In this document: piece after piece, positions 52,067-60,302 of the stretch
Layout of the letters: every line of letters starts with the position of its first letter
Position numbering within the stretch: the stretch's first letter is position 1
Assembly (NCBI GenBank): GCA_965216945.1
Contig: CBDCGU010000003.1
Span: 3,224,001 to 3,288,000 of the forward strand
DNA from: DATHZQ01 sp965216945
GTDB lineage: Bacteria; Actinomycetota; Acidimicrobiia; Spongiisociales; UBA5794
Length of the DNA stretch: 64,000 nucleotides
Direction: 5' to 3'
Notes under the pieces: generated by a model
The model's input: the letters and a program-made list of their open reading frames with translations, nothing else
Told to the model about the DNA's origin: nothing
The model's database searches: none
Made by a program: the position numbers and the translations under genes

Positions 52067-53162
52067 AGGGGCGATCGCCGCCGGCTGCCGTTTCTACGCC
52101 GGATACCCGATCACCCCGTCCTCGGACGTCGCCGAGGCGCTGTCCGGGAAGCTGCCCGAGGTGGGTGGCGTGTTCATCCAGATGGAGGACGAGATCGCCT
52201 CGATGGCGGCGGTCATCGGCGCCTCGCTCGGTGGGCTGAAGTCGGCGACGGCGACCTCGGGACCCGGTTTTTCGCTCATGCAGGAGAATCTCGGCTTCGC
52301 CGTCGTCGGAGAGATCCCCTGCGTCGTGATCAACGTCCAGCGGGTCGGGCCGTCGACGGGTCTCCCGACGAAGGTCGCCCAGGGCGACGTGATGCAAGCT
52401 CGGTGGGGTACACACGGCGACCACCCGATCATCGCCCTCTATCCCAGCTCCGCTCAGGAAGCGTTCGAGCTCACGGTGCGTGCGTTCAACCTCGCCGAGC
52501 GGTTCCGCACGCCTGTCGTCCTCCTCTCCGATGCCGTCGTCGCCGGGCTGCGTGAGAAGGTCGAGATCCCCGATGAGTCGGACATCGAGGTCGTCGACCG
52601 GCCGCGACCGACCGTGTCACCTGCCGAGTATCAGCCGTTCGACTACACCAGCACAGACGTGCCTCCGCTTGCGACCTTCGGCAGCGGCTACCGCTTTCAC
52701 GTCACGGGGCTCCTCCACGACGAGCGGGGGGCGCCGACGGAAGACTCGGAGCTGGTGGCTCGGTGGTGGGACTACATGCATGGAAAGCTCCATGACCACC
52801 TCGATGAGATCCTCGACTACGACGAGGTCGACGTCGACGACGCCGACGTGATCGTGGTTGCCTACGGTTGCACGGCCCGAGCAGCCGCCCACGCCGTGTC
52901 GCTCGGCCGGGACGAAGGCCTCCGGGTCGGCCTGCTCAAGCTCAAGACGATCTGGCCGTTTGCCGATCCGGTCGTCGATGCCCTGGCAGATCGCGTCGAA
53001 CGATTTCTGGTGCCGGAGCTCAATCTCGGGCAGATCCGTGCCGAGGTGGAGCGGGTCGCCGCCGGTCGAGCTGCGGTGCGTGGCATCCACCGTGCCGACG
53101 GCAGGCAGATCACGCCCGACGAGATTCTCGAAGCGCTGCGCGCCGGCGCACCGGTGAGCTGA
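52023..53162 (+). CDS. 2-oxoacid:ferredoxin oxidoreductase, alpha subunit
   Basis: A 379-residue alpha subunit: MTGNQAIAEGAIAAGCRFYAGYPITPSSDVAE at the N-terminus (YPITPSS binds the oxoacid and contacts TPP), EDEIASMAAVIGASLGG, TATSGPGFSLMQENLGFAV and QGDVMQARWGTHGDHP. The C-terminal domain II has VIVVAYGCTARAA. The ATG at 52023 sits within the end of the ferredoxin gene. The stop overlaps the next start by one base. Confidence 0.93.
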   Translation: MSTPSFMTGNQAIAEGAIAAGCRFYAGYPITPSSDVAEALSGKLPEVGGVFIQMEDEIASMAAVIGASLGGLKSATATSGPGFSLMQENLGFAVVGEIPCVVINVQRVGPSTGLPTKVAQGDVMQARWGTHGDHPIIALYPSSAQEAFELTVRAFNLAERFRTPVVLLSDAVVAGLREKVEIPDESDIEVVDRPRPTVSPAEYQPFDYTSTDVPPLATFGSGYRFHVTGLLHDERGAPTEDSELVARWWDYMHGKLHDHLDEILDYDEVDVDDADVIVVAYGCTARAAAHAVSLGRDEGLRVGLLKLKTIWPFADPVVDALADRVERFLVPELNLGQIRAEVERVAAGRAAVRGIHRADGRQITPDEILEALRAGAPVS

Positions 53163-54382
53163 TGCTGACGCTTCCGTACTCTGCGACCTGGGAGAGTCTC
53201 CAGGCCACGTTCGAGCTCGTCGCCGCCCGCGGTCGTGAGCCGATCATCCTCTCGAGCTTGCCCTACATGCCGGAGGGAGACCATCGACACACGCCCTTCT
53301 CGCTGGTGCTCGGACCGCCGGGCCGGTTGATCGCCGTGGCCATCGGGCTCCGGGCGGCACTGCCCGATGTCCCACTCCTACTGGTCGGTGCAGCCGACAG
53401 CATCACCATCGGCACCAATCACCTCATCCATGCCGCCAGACGCAACATCGGCATGACGTTGCTGCTGTTGCGTTCCGACGTGTTGCCCGCCCACGAAGCG
53501 CAACTCGATCGAACCGGCTGGGGCGACGCTGCCAACCAGGCGTCGCTCGAGGCCAGCGGCACCCCCCTCGAATGGGCGGCCGCGCTCCAGGCGGCCTTGG
53601 TCGCCCGCGGCTCGATTCGGGATCCCGCGGGCTTGGCAGACCTGATCCAGGAAGCGATCGAGGCCGACGGCTTCAGCGTCATCGGCGTCACCTCTGATCC
53701 CGCGTTGCCGCTCGGTGTCGTCAGCGAGGTGGCTTGGCCCGAGTACTTCTCGGCCTATCGCGAGTTGGTCGGACCGCTCGAAGGCACCGGCCAGGCGCGC
53801 CGCGGTATCGACGCACCGCAGCCCCGGGACGGAGCTCCCGCCCGGGTCGAGGTACGGATCGCCGGAATCGGCGGCCAGGGTGTCAAGCTGTCGGGCACGA
53901 TCCTCAGCGAGGCCGCCGGCCTCGGCGAAGGGCTATGGGCAACGCACTACGGGGAGTACGGCTCGGCGACGCGGGGCGGGCCCTCGAAGGTCGACATCGT
54001 GATGGGGGCGGAGCCCATCACGTACGCCGGAGCGGACCGGCCCGACGTCCTGGTGCTGCTGAGCAAGGGTGCCGCGGACGCCAACCTCGGCTCGCGCCAG
54101 GCGTGGACGCATGTGGTCGTCGACGAAGGCAGCCTGGATCCGGTGCCGGATGGTGCACTGGAGGTCCCGATCGTCCGGCTGGCGCGAGAGCACACCGGAA
54201 AGCCGATCGCAGCAGGAGTGACGTCGCTTGGCTGCGTGGCCGCGCTCAACGGCGCGGTGTCGCTGGATGCGGTGGTTGCCGCAGTCGCCAAGCGGGTCCC
54301 GCGGCGTGCCGTCGAGTCCAACACGGCGTCACTCGAGGCGGCGTACGAGTTCACGAAGAACCTGATCGGAGGAGCAACATGA
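53162..54382 (+). CDS. Fusion of a degenerate beta-like (TPP) domain with the gamma subunit of 2-oxoacid:ferredoxin oxidoreductase
   Basis: A 406-residue two-domain protein. Residues 1 to about 200 align by eye with the beta subunit at 50883 (IGTNHLIHAARRNIGMTLLLL against IGGNHLVHAMRRNIGMVAIVV). Its TPP/magnesium motif is GAAD (76-79) instead of GDGD, NNNVYGLTGGQ is replaced by RSDVLPAHEAQ, and all cluster cysteines are missing. From about residue 229 the gamma domain begins with VRIAGIGGQGVKLSGTILSEAA and continues HYGEYGSATRGGPSKVDIV. A non-catalytic structural beta copy tethered to gamma is the natural reading. The ATG overlaps the alpha-subunit stop. Confidence 0.85.
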   Translation: MLTLPYSATWESLQATFELVAARGREPIILSSLPYMPEGDHRHTPFSLVLGPPGRLIAVAIGLRAALPDVPLLLVGAADSITIGTNHLIHAARRNIGMTLLLLRSDVLPAHEAQLDRTGWGDAANQASLEASGTPLEWAAALQAALVARGSIRDPAGLADLIQEAIEADGFSVIGVTSDPALPLGVVSEVAWPEYFSAYRELVGPLEGTGQARRGIDAPQPRDGAPARVEVRIAGIGGQGVKLSGTILSEAAGLGEGLWATHYGEYGSATRGGPSKVDIVMGAEPITYAGADRPDVLVLLSKGAADANLGSRQAWTHVVVDEGSLDPVPDGALEVPIVRLAREHTGKPIAAGVTSLGCVAALNGAVSLDAVVAAVAKRVPRRAVESNTASLEAAYEFTKNLIGGAT

Positions 54383-55677
54383 CGAACAGAGTGGTCGTGG
54401 TGGGTGGCGGCTGGTCGGGGTGCTCGGCTGCGCTGGCCGCCAAGAAGGCCGGCGCAGACGAGGTGGTCGTCCTGGAACGAACCGACGACCTGCTGGGATC
54501 GGGTCTCGTCGGCGGGATCATGCGCAACAATGGTCGGTACACGGCGGCCGAGGAGATGATCGCCCTCGGCGCCGGGGAGTTGTTCGAAGTCTGTGACGCC
54601 CACTCCCGCCACCGCGACTTCGAGTTTCCCGGTCACAAGCACGCATCGCTGTACGACGTCAACACGATCTCCTGGGGCGTTCGCGAAGAGCTGTTGAAGC
54701 ACGACATCGAGATCTGGCTCATCAGCCGGGTCACCGACATCACCCGCACCGACGGCGACATCGACGGGATCGTGCTGGAAGGCGGGACCCGCCTCGAAGG
54801 CGACGTCTTCATCGACGCAACGGGCACATCCGGAGCCCAGAGCTACTGCACCGACAACGGCAACGGCTGTGTGATGTGCATCGTGCGATGCCCGACGTTC
54901 GGGCCGAGGGTCAGCATCAGCGGGCTCGCCGGCGTCGAGGAGCGCGTCGGCCGGAAGGGCGACGGGAGCATCGGTGCGATGAGCGGCTCCTGCAAACTCA
55001 ACAAAGACACGATGGAGCCATCGCTGCGGAGGGAGCTGGACGAAAAAGGGCTGGTGATCGTCCCGCTCCCCGAGCGGCTGGTCAACAGGAAGAAGCTCGG
55101 CGCCAAGGCATGCCAGCAGTATGCGACCGCGGCGTACGCCGAGAACATCATCGTGCTCGACACGGGGCAAGCCAAGCTCATGACGTCGTACATGCCCCTG
55201 CACGAGCTGCGCCAGGTTCCAGGCTTCGAGCGGGTGCGGTACGAGGACCCCTACTCGGGTACCGTCGGCAACTCGATGCGGTATGCCGCGCTCTCGCCGC
55301 GCGACAACGCCATGCGGGTGGCCGGCGGCCCACCCAACCTCTTCTGCTGCGGGGAGAAGGCCGGGCTCCTCGTGGGGCACACCGAGGCGATGGTCACCGG
55401 AACGTTGGCGGGGCACAACGCGGTCCGCCACGTGGCCGGCGAGAACCTGCTGGAGCTGCCGTCGAGCCTGGCCGTGGGGGATGCGATCTCGCACGTCCGG
55501 GAGTCGATGGAGACCGCGGACGGCATGAAGAAGAAGTACACGTTCTCCGGATCGGTCTATTTCACCCGGATGAAGGAGCTGGGCCTGTACACCACCGATC
55601 ACTCCGAGATCGCCGCACGGGTCGAGGCGGCAGGGATGTCCGGCATCTTTGCCAAGCGAGTCATGGCGGCCGTCTGA
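54379..55677 (+). CDS. FAD-dependent oxidoreductase with a CxxCxxxC motif (paralogue 2)
   Basis: A 432-residue flavoprotein, clearly paralogous along its full length to the one at 38473-39786. VVVVGGGWSGCSAALAAKK binds FAD; GLVGGIMRNNGRYTAAEEM, the cysteine cluster CVMCIVRCPTFG (about 163-170), LGAKACQQYA and GEKAGLLVGHTEAMVTGTLAGHN are shared blocks. GGAGGAG precedes the ATG. Next to it lies a ferredoxin gene, so an iron-sulfur flavoprotein passing electrons to or from ferredoxin is plausible. The substrate is unknown. Confidence 0.8.
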   Translation: MTNRVVVVGGGWSGCSAALAAKKAGADEVVVLERTDDLLGSGLVGGIMRNNGRYTAAEEMIALGAGELFEVCDAHSRHRDFEFPGHKHASLYDVNTISWGVREELLKHDIEIWLISRVTDITRTDGDIDGIVLEGGTRLEGDVFIDATGTSGAQSYCTDNGNGCVMCIVRCPTFGPRVSISGLAGVEERVGRKGDGSIGAMSGSCKLNKDTMEPSLRRELDEKGLVIVPLPERLVNRKKLGAKACQQYATAAYAENIIVLDTGQAKLMTSYMPLHELRQVPGFERVRYEDPYSGTVGNSMRYAALSPRDNAMRVAGGPPNLFCCGEKAGLLVGHTEAMVTGTLAGHNAVRHVAGENLLELPSSLAVGDAISHVRESMETADGMKKKYTFSGSVYFTRMKELGLYTTDHSEIAARVEAAGMSGIFAKRVMAAV

Positions 55678-55967
55678 TGTCGTTCATGATCACCGCCGAG
55701 TGCATCAACTGCTCTGCGTGTGCCATGGAATGCCCGGTGCGGGCCATCACGCCGGGGCCCAGCCAGTACGAGATCGACCCGTCGGTGTGCATCGAGTGCG
55801 AGGGCTACTACCCCGTGGCGCGGTGCAAATGGGCGTGTCCGGTGGATGCGTGCGTGCCGGAGCGCGCCCACTACCTGGAGCGGGCCGCCACCATGCAGGC
55901 AAAGGGCTCACCCCCGATCATCGTCACCAGGGCGCACCCATCGGGAGAGCTCGCAGGGGTCGGCTGA
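55677..55967 (+). CDS. YfhL-type ferredoxin, 2[4Fe-4S]
   Basis: A 96-residue ferredoxin: first cluster CINCSACAMECP, second CIECEGYYPVARCKWACP with the eight-residue insertion between the second and third cysteines that defines the YfhL/Alvin group. It also has a C-terminal extension of about 30 residues. The low-potential clusters of this group suit it as partner of the flavoprotein just upstream, which it overlaps by one base. Confidence 0.9.
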   Translation: MSFMITAECINCSACAMECPVRAITPGPSQYEIDPSVCIECEGYYPVARCKWACPVDACVPERAHYLERAATMQAKGSPPIIVTRAHPSGELAGVG

Positions 55968-56176
55968 TGGGTGAGGGATTGGACCAGGCGGAAGTCGACG
56001 AGCTGAGAGAGCGACTCGATCTGCTGGAGCGCCGCCAGCGGGTGATCACCAACAAGGAGGCGCTGCGTGAGCTCCAGTACGAAGCCGCCGAGATTCGCTG
56101 GCGGCTCGGATTGATGAGCGACGAGGAGTTTGCCGAGTTCGAGGAGTTCCATGACGGCTTCACCTTCGACTTCTAG
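55967..56176 (+). CDS. Small acidic coiled-coil protein of unknown function
   Basis: I do not recognise the family. The 69 residues are almost all helical and charged: VDELRERLDLLERRQ, ALRELQYEAAEIRWRLG and DEEFAEFEEFHDG, ending in aromatic residues. No cysteine is present. It overlaps the ferredoxin gene by one base and precedes the D-amino-acid-oxidase gene by nine, so it is part of the operon and may be a small accessory or assembly subunit. Confidence 0.65.
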   Translation: MGEGLDQAEVDELRERLDLLERRQRVITNKEALRELQYEAAEIRWRLGLMSDEEFAEFEEFHDGFTFDF

Positions 56177-56185
56177 GGGTCGGGA

Positions 56186-57133
56186 GTGAGCGAGTCGTCA
56201 CGGTCGTGCACGGTCGTCGGTGCCGGAGTATCGGGCCTGACCACGGCGATCCGGCTACGGGAGGCCGGGTGGGATGCCCACATCGTTGCGGAGCGGATGC
56301 CCCATGACACGGTGTCCGTTGTTGCGGCCGCCGTGTGGACCACCACGGAAGCGACGCCGGTGGCGAAGGCGCGGCTGTGGGCGATCCGCAGCCGCGAGGT
56401 CTTCAGCGAGCTGGCCGCGGATCCGGCCACCGGTGTCGTGCCGCTGCGCCAGCGCGAACTGGAGCCCATCGATCCGGGCCCGTCGTGGTGGGAGGACCAG
56501 ACGTGGGTGCGCCGGCTCGAACCCGCCGAGCTTCCCGACGGCTATGCCGCCGGATGGCTCATCGACGGGTTCATGGTGGAGCCGCCGATCTACCTCGACT
56601 GGCTCCTCGCCCACTTTCACGGGATGGGTGGGACGGTTGCGCTCGGCCGGGTGGAGGACCTCGAAGGGCCCGGCGAAGTCGTGGTGAACTGCACCGGGCT
56701 CGGCGCCCGGGATGTCGCCGGCGACGGCACCGTGTATCCAATACGAGGTCAGGTGGTGGCCGTGCACAACCCCGGAATCCGTGACGCCGTCTCCGACGAA
56801 TCGAACCCGGACCGGATCACGTACGTCTACCCCCGCTCCCGAGAGATCATCCTCGGGGGTGTGCGAGAAGCGCACCGTGACGACGCCACGGCCGATGCGG
56901 CGACGACGGCACGGATCCTCGCCGATTGTCGTGTGCTCGATCCGCGGATCGAAGGGCAGCATGTGATCGGCGCCCGTGTCGGCATGCGACCCGGCCGGCC
57001 CGAGGTGAGAGTGGAGCTGGAACGCCGACCCTCGGGCGTGGCGGTGGCGCACAACTACGGTCACGGTGGAGCCGGATTCATCCTGTCGTGGGGCTGTGCA
57101 GAGGACGTGGTGCGTCTGCTGGCGGACGTCTGA
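56186..57133 (+). CDS. D-amino-acid oxidase-family flavoenzyme
   Basis: A 315-residue FAD enzyme: CTVVGAGVSGLTTAIRLREAGW binds ADP, VSVVAAAVWTTTEA follows as in DAAO, ITYVYPRSREIILGG is the substrate-domain strand, GMRPGRPEVRVE carries the conserved substrate-carboxylate Arg, and NYGHGGAGFILSWG is the C-terminal signature. It should oxidise a D-amino acid (or related amine) to the 2-oxoacid, which is exactly the substrate type of the oxidoreductase encoded upstream. GTG start nine bases after the small gene. Glycine-oxidase-like specificity cannot be excluded. Confidence 0.87.
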   Translation: MSESSRSCTVVGAGVSGLTTAIRLREAGWDAHIVAERMPHDTVSVVAAAVWTTTEATPVAKARLWAIRSREVFSELAADPATGVVPLRQRELEPIDPGPSWWEDQTWVRRLEPAELPDGYAAGWLIDGFMVEPPIYLDWLLAHFHGMGGTVALGRVEDLEGPGEVVVNCTGLGARDVAGDGTVYPIRGQVVAVHNPGIRDAVSDESNPDRITYVYPRSREIILGGVREAHRDDATADAATTARILADCRVLDPRIEGQHVIGARVGMRPGRPEVRVELERRPSGVAVAHNYGHGGAGFILSWGCAEDVVRLLADV

Positions 57134-57185
57134 GCCGGCTCGCCGTACCCCGGAACAGAGCGTCATCCAGGTCGCTGCCGACTGA

Positions 57186-57191
57186 TATCGT
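57186..57191 (+). promoter_or_regulatory. -10 box TATCGT for a leaderless cofG
   Basis: TATCGT is followed by seven bases and the ATG at 57199; there is no ribosome-binding site. It suggests cofG starts its own transcript rather than being read from the upstream operon. Confidence 0.45.
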
Positions 57192-57198
57192 TCCCGCC

Positions 57199-58341
57199 AT
57201 GTCGTTCCCGGCGCCCGACCCCGATCTGGCCGTCGACCTGATCACGGGGCGGCGCGACCCGGCGCCGCTCCTCGCCGAGGCTGCGCGCTTGCGTGACGAG
57301 GGCAAGGGCCGCACCGTCACGTACAGCCGCAAGGTGTTCATCCCGCTGACGACGCTGTGTCGGGATTCCTGCACCTACTGCACGTTCGCCAAGCCGCCGG
57401 GTGCGGGCGGGGAGTATCTCAGTCCCGAGGACGTGCTCGCCATCGCCCGTGCCGGCGAATCGCACCGCTGCACGGAAGCGCTGTTCACCTTGGGCGACGC
57501 CCCCGAGGCACGCTGGCGGCAGGCCAGGGACTTCCTGGCGAAGCAGGGTGTGGAGACGACCCTCGACTACGTGAGGGTGATGAGCGAGCGGGTCGCCTCC
57601 GAGACATCCGTGTTCCCCCACGCCAACCCCGGTGTGATGAGCGAAGATGCGATCGCTGCACTACGGCCTTCCAATGTCTCGATGGGGTTGATGCTCGAGA
57701 ACATCTCGACCCGGCTGCTCGAGCCGGGCATGCCGCATCACAATTGCCCGGACAAGCATCCGGATGTGCGTGTCGCCACCATCGAAGCTGCAGGGAGACA
57801 GCGGGTCCCGTTCACGACAGGGGTGCTGGTCGGCATCGGCGAGGAGCCGCGGGAAATCATCGACTCGCTGTTTGCGCTGGCCGACCTGCAGCGAGCCCAT
57901 GGCCATCTGCAGGAGGTCATCGTGCAGAACTTCCGCGCCAAGGCGGACACCCGCAAGCGGTGGGACCCGGAACCGACCGTGCAGTATTTCACCCGCGTCG
58001 TTGCCGCCGCTCGCTGGATTCTCGGCCCCGAGATGAACCTCCAGGTGCCGCCAAATCTCACAGAGGAGTTCGGGGTCTACCTCGACGCAGGGATCAACGA
58101 CTGGGGTGGCGTGTCGCCCCTCACCATCGATTGGGTCAACCCGGAGGCGCCGTGGCCCCACCTCGACGCACTGCGGGGCGTGACCGCGGCCGCCGGTTTC
58201 TCCCTCCGCGCCCGGTTGCCGGTCTACCCCGAGTTCATCTCGGATCGATGGATCGACCCGAGGTTGCTCCCCAAGGTCCGCGACGCCGTCGACGGCGACG
58301 GCTACGCCGTGGTCCCGGAGTTGCAGGACGCCCCCCGATGA
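57199..58341 (+). CDS. cofG: 7,8-didemethyl-8-hydroxy-5-deazariboflavin synthase subunit CofG
   Basis: Radical SAM half of FO synthase, which builds the deazaflavin chromophore of coenzyme F420 from tyrosine and a ribityl-aminouracil. The cluster motif CRDSCTYC is near residue 55-62 (FIPLTTLCRDSCTYCTFAKP), and GDAPEARW, LMLENISTRLLEPGMPH, QNFRAKADT and PVYPEFI are CofG blocks. The 380-residue length is usual. Many actinobacteria carry CofG fused to CofH as FbiC; here they are separate genes overlapping by four bases. Confidence 0.95.
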   Translation: MSFPAPDPDLAVDLITGRRDPAPLLAEAARLRDEGKGRTVTYSRKVFIPLTTLCRDSCTYCTFAKPPGAGGEYLSPEDVLAIARAGESHRCTEALFTLGDAPEARWRQARDFLAKQGVETTLDYVRVMSERVASETSVFPHANPGVMSEDAIAALRPSNVSMGLMLENISTRLLEPGMPHHNCPDKHPDVRVATIEAAGRQRVPFTTGVLVGIGEEPREIIDSLFALADLQRAHGHLQEVIVQNFRAKADTRKRWDPEPTVQYFTRVVAAARWILGPEMNLQVPPNLTEEFGVYLDAGINDWGGVSPLTIDWVNPEAPWPHLDALRGVTAAAGFSLRARLPVYPEFISDRWIDPRLLPKVRDAVDGDGYAVVPELQDAPR

Positions 58342-60212
58342 CGGAGGTGACGTTCCTGCGTCTTCGTCCCGCCGAGCACGTCAATCAACTGTGGGCGGCG
58401 ACCAGGAGGCGCGAGGGTTCGACGGCAGTCGAGGTCCCGGAGCTGACTGTTGCCGACCGGCAGCAGGCATTGGATGGAGGCTTGCTTCCGGTGGCCGCCG
58501 GGGGAGAGGCCGAGCCGACCGCATGGGTGGTCGACCCGGCCGGGGCGTTGGGACTCCACGCTCGAGGTGTACCGGGATGGCGTCTGACGGTGACCCACGG
58601 CGACGACCGAATGGCGACGCTCGATGCGCTGGCGCGGACCCAAGCCGCCTACCTGCGCACAGGTCGTAGCCGGGTGCGCGAAGCCGCCGAGCTCGTCTCC
58701 TTGCCTGCGGTCTCCGCAGTGGTGTCGGTGTTCGTCGACTCCGTGGAGGATGCCGTGGCTGCGGTGAGCCAGGGTGCGGGGGATGTGCTCCTGCGGGGCT
58801 GGGACACGGATCGGGTCGGTGCGCTGCGCGACGCCCTCGGCGATCGGATGCTCGTGGAGAGGACGGCTGTGCCGCTGCGCCTTTCGGTCGATGTGGCCCG
58901 TGAGACGTTCGACAAACCGATGTTCAGGGCCTATCTCGATCAGGTCGATGCCGGCGGCGCAGTCCGGCCCCGGTACGAGTGGGCACCCGGAAAGAACATG
59001 GATGCTCCGGTGCCTCCGCAGCGGTTCTCGGCGGCGTGGACCGATGCTGCGTGGATGGGCGCTGCCATGCCGGCGCTGGATCTCGGGCTCGTCGAGCCGG
59101 GTCTCGCTGCGATCCTCGGCAGATCGCTCGACGGGGTCGCACCGAGCCGTGACGAGATCGAGCGGTTGTTTCGGGCTCGAGGTGCGGAAGTCGACGTCAT
59201 CGCCCAGGTGGCCGACGTGTTGCGGGAGCGGGCCAACGGCGACGTTGTGACGTACGTCGTGAACCGCAACATCAACTACACCAACCAGTGCTACTTCCGC
59301 TGCGGTTTCTGTGCGTTCTCCAAGGGCCCCCGCTCGCTCAACCTCCGCGAGGACCCGTACCTGATGACCGTCCCCCAGGTGGTCGAGCGCAGCGTCGAGG
59401 CGTGGGAACGCGGCGCCACCGAGGTGTGTCTGCAAGGTGGAATCCACCCGGAGTTCACCGGCGACTTCTACGTCACCGTCGTCGAATCGATCAAGCATCA
59501 TCTCCCGGACATGCACATTCACGGCTTCACGCCGCTCGAGGTGTGGCAGGGGGCGGAGACGCTCGGAGTCTCCGTGCGCGACTTCCTCAGCCGATTGCGC
59601 GACGCCGGTCTGGGCACGCTTCCGGGCACCGCGGCCGAGATCCTCGACGATCGTGTGCGGGAGCATCTGTGCCCGGACAAGATCCGCACCGCACAGTGGG
59701 CCGAGGTCATGATCACGGCGCACGAGCTCGGGCTGCCCTCCACCTCGACGATCATGTTCGGGCATATCGACGATGCGGCCTCGTGGGCCAACCACGTCGA
59801 TGCGCTGCGTCACGTGCAACGCAGGACGGGGGGCATTACCGAGTTCGTCCCGCTGCCCTTCGTGCACATGGGGGCTCCCATCTACACGATGGGGAAGAGT
59901 CGACCGGGCCCCACGTGGGACGAGGTCGTCCTGATCCACGCCGTCGCCCGTATCGCGTTCGACGGTCTGATCGACAACATCCAAGCGTCCTGGGTCAAGC
60001 TCGGTCTCGAGGCCGGCGCCCGGTTGCTGGATGCCGGGTGCAACGACCTGGGCGGAACCTTGATGGACGAGATCATCTCGCGTTCGGCGGGAGCTGCCCA
60101 CGGCACGTTCCTCGAGGCGGCCGAGTTCGAGGCGGCCATCGTTGCGGCGGGCCGCCATCCTCTGCAACGGACGACCACGTACGAACCGCTACCCGCCTCG
60201 CGAGAGGCATGA
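58338..60212 (+). CDS. cofH: 5-amino-6-(D-ribitylamino)uracil:L-tyrosine transferase CofH with a long N-terminal extension
   Basis: The second half of FO synthase. The C-terminal part, from about residue 250, is a standard CofH: VTYVVNRNINYTNQCYFRCGFCAFSKG (cluster cysteines about 317, 321, 324), CLQGGIHPEF, LPGTAAEIL, TSTIMFGHIDD and AGCNDLGGTLMDE. Typical CofH proteins are 350-400 residues with this motif near position 60-70, whereas here the protein has 624 residues. The extra roughly 250 N-terminal residues are not a CofG remnant (no radical SAM motif) and I do not recognise them. They include LVSLPAVSAVVSVFVDSVED and end in PGKNMDAPVPPQRFSAAW. The ATG at 58338 overlaps cofG. Confidence 0.9.
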   Translation: MTEVTFLRLRPAEHVNQLWAATRRREGSTAVEVPELTVADRQQALDGGLLPVAAGGEAEPTAWVVDPAGALGLHARGVPGWRLTVTHGDDRMATLDALARTQAAYLRTGRSRVREAAELVSLPAVSAVVSVFVDSVEDAVAAVSQGAGDVLLRGWDTDRVGALRDALGDRMLVERTAVPLRLSVDVARETFDKPMFRAYLDQVDAGGAVRPRYEWAPGKNMDAPVPPQRFSAAWTDAAWMGAAMPALDLGLVEPGLAAILGRSLDGVAPSRDEIERLFRARGAEVDVIAQVADVLRERANGDVVTYVVNRNINYTNQCYFRCGFCAFSKGPRSLNLREDPYLMTVPQVVERSVEAWERGATEVCLQGGIHPEFTGDFYVTVVESIKHHLPDMHIHGFTPLEVWQGAETLGVSVRDFLSRLRDAGLGTLPGTAAEILDDRVREHLCPDKIRTAQWAEVMITAHELGLPSTSTIMFGHIDDAASWANHVDALRHVQRRTGGITEFVPLPFVHMGAPIYTMGKSRPGPTWDEVVLIHAVARIAFDGLIDNIQASWVKLGLEAGARLLDAGCNDLGGTLMDEIISRSAGAAHGTFLEAAEFEAAIVAAGRHPLQRTTTYEPLPASREA

Positions 60213-60296
60213 CCCGCATCGGGTCGCCGGGCCGGCGCGGTGCGCGGTCGGCGTCGAGACCGTCTCGGGTCGGGACCGCGCTGCGCTGCGTCGCCG

Positions 60297-60302
60297 TACC
60301 CT
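60297..60302 (+). promoter_or_regulatory. -10 box TACCCT for a leaderless trmD
   Basis: TACCCT is followed by seven bases and the GTG start at 60310, with no Shine-Dalgarno sequence. It gives trmD a promoter independent of rimM. A dyad CGAGAC-C-GTCTCG lies at 60255-60267. Confidence 0.45.
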
